Assembly (NCBI GenBank): GCA_017303475.1
Contig: JAFLBO010000011.1
Coordinates: 1 to 64,000, forward strand
DNA length: 64,000 nt
Source of the DNA: Chitinophagales bacterium
GTDB taxonomy: Bacteria > Bacteroidota > Bacteroidia > Chitinophagales > Saprospiraceae
Reading direction: 5' to 3'
The translations under genes and the position numbers were made by a program. Under the pieces are notes generated by a model. The model worked only from the letters and a program-made list of their open reading frames with translations, ran no database searches and had not been told where the DNA came from. Positions 63,504 through 64,000 of the stretch are shown in pieces (the first letter of the stretch is position 1; the number at the start of each line of letters is the position of its first letter).

Positions 63504-64000
63504 TCAGGAAGAAATCAGCGCTATGGCGCCCAGCGCGAAGCCAATGCCTAGCCAGTTTACAGGCGTGAGTTTTTCACGAAACAACGTTACCGCGCCAATG
63601 GTTGTAAATAAAATGATACCCACATTGGCAACCGGGAAAACAAATGATCCTTCCAGCCCGCTGTTCAATGCCCAAAGCATAAAAACCATGGAACCATAGT
63701 TGGGAATGCCAAGTAAAATACCACCCGCTACATTTTTCCAGCTCCACTGCAAACGCCCGCTCCACCAACCCAAACAAGCCAATACCAGTCCGATAAAACC
63801 GGCGGTAGCAAAAATATGTATGATAAAGGTAGGATTGCCGGTATCGGTAAGGCCCTCATTTTGAACCCTTACGAGCAAGACTTCCAGCAAACCAGACAAT
63901 GCCCAGGTGAGTATTGGAATCCAGAGCAGGTTTTGGTGGCGCCAGGGGGCAGAATCAGGTTCGGTTTGTTTGGGCCAGTTGACCAGAATAATGGATGCCA
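63504..64000 (-). CDS. DMT/EamA-family transporter, partial (N-terminus outside window)
   Basis: The frame is open to the window edge and gives the last ~165 residues. These are hydrophobic, with four to five helices and an EamA-type close (FPVANVGIILFTTIGAVTLFREKLTPVNWLGIGFALGAIALIS). EamA proteins export or import small metabolites. The apparent starts near 63899 are internal, since family-like sequence (LLWIPILTWALSGLLEV) continues upstream. Confidence 0.85.
   Translation of the reverse strand, partial: ASIILVNWPKQTEPDSAPWRHQNLLWIPILTWALSGLLEVLLVRVQNEGLTDTGNPTFIIHIFATAGFIGLVLACLGWWSGRLQWSWKNVAGGILLGIPNYGSMVFMLWALNSGLEGSFVFPVANVGIILFTTIGAVTLFREKLTPVNWLGIGFALGAIALISS

Overview
The window reads as a chromosome fragment of a Bacteroidota bacterium, probably a saprospirian-type environmental lineage; the phylum is well supported, the class is only inferred. 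The support is a complete type IX secretion (gliding) core locus porP-gldK-gldL-gldM-gldN, several secreted proteins ending in T9SS sorting domains, promoters of the phylum's type (TTTG, about 17-20 bp, TAnnTTTG), a three-subunit succinate dehydrogenase and an RF2 gene with the classical programmed frameshift. No phage, plasmid, CRISPR or rRNA genes were seen.

Layout. Bases 1 to about 1443 are GC-rich and carry two proteobacterial-looking fragments (an APC permease on + and a StyA-like flavin monooxygenase on -). They join abruptly to a Bacteroidota kynurenine 3-monooxygenase that loses its C-terminus at the join, so the left end is probably a chimera. From 2.5 to 6.8 kb come a DUF3592 protein, a membrane protein gene split by one in-frame stop, a UDP-xylose-synthase-type epimerase, and an unknown membrane protein bracketed by 33-bp perfect inverted repeats. 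From 6.8 to 14.8 kb come mutS2, a free-standing sorting-domain protein, ndk, nrnA, two FKBP isomerases and prfB. From 14.9 to 21.6 kb lie two tandemly duplicated T9SS-secreted proteins and a 996-residue beta-helix protein with an 8-bp tandem repeat at its start. From 22 to 31.3 kb come clpC, a STAS protein, icd, an NlpC/P60 hydrolase, tRNA-Thr, tRNA-Pro, tatD and recQ.

Between recQ and 33.1 kb is a 1.8-kb gene-free region. It holds three copies of an apparent small-RNA gene on the minus strand (promoter, 5' helix, conserved core, covarying terminator) and a 106-bp tandem repeat. From 33.1 to 43.3 kb come secreted proteins, a membrane-anchored LuxR-type regulator, a DUF4199 protein, galE-glpD-glpF (glycerol uptake and oxidation) and an OmpA/TSP3 porin. 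From 43.6 to 48.9 kb sdhC-sdhA and sdhB are separated by three tightly packed genes for exported proteins. From 49 to 56.5 kb come a secreted esterase and the T9SS core. The right end has a YyaL-type thioredoxin protein, an MscS channel, alanine dehydrogenase, a SlyD-like isomerase, a pentapeptide-repeat membrane protein, a cytochrome oxidase subunit III-like protein and a DMT transporter cut by the window edge.

The genes fit a heterotrophic, respiring cell with a strong export programme. The T9SS locus would secrete the sorting-domain proteins, the FKBP proteins would fold exported cargo, and Sdh, Icd, GlpD and the oxidase subunit feed respiration. The intergenic space is rich in hairpins and short repeats, and most of the candidate novelty lies there.
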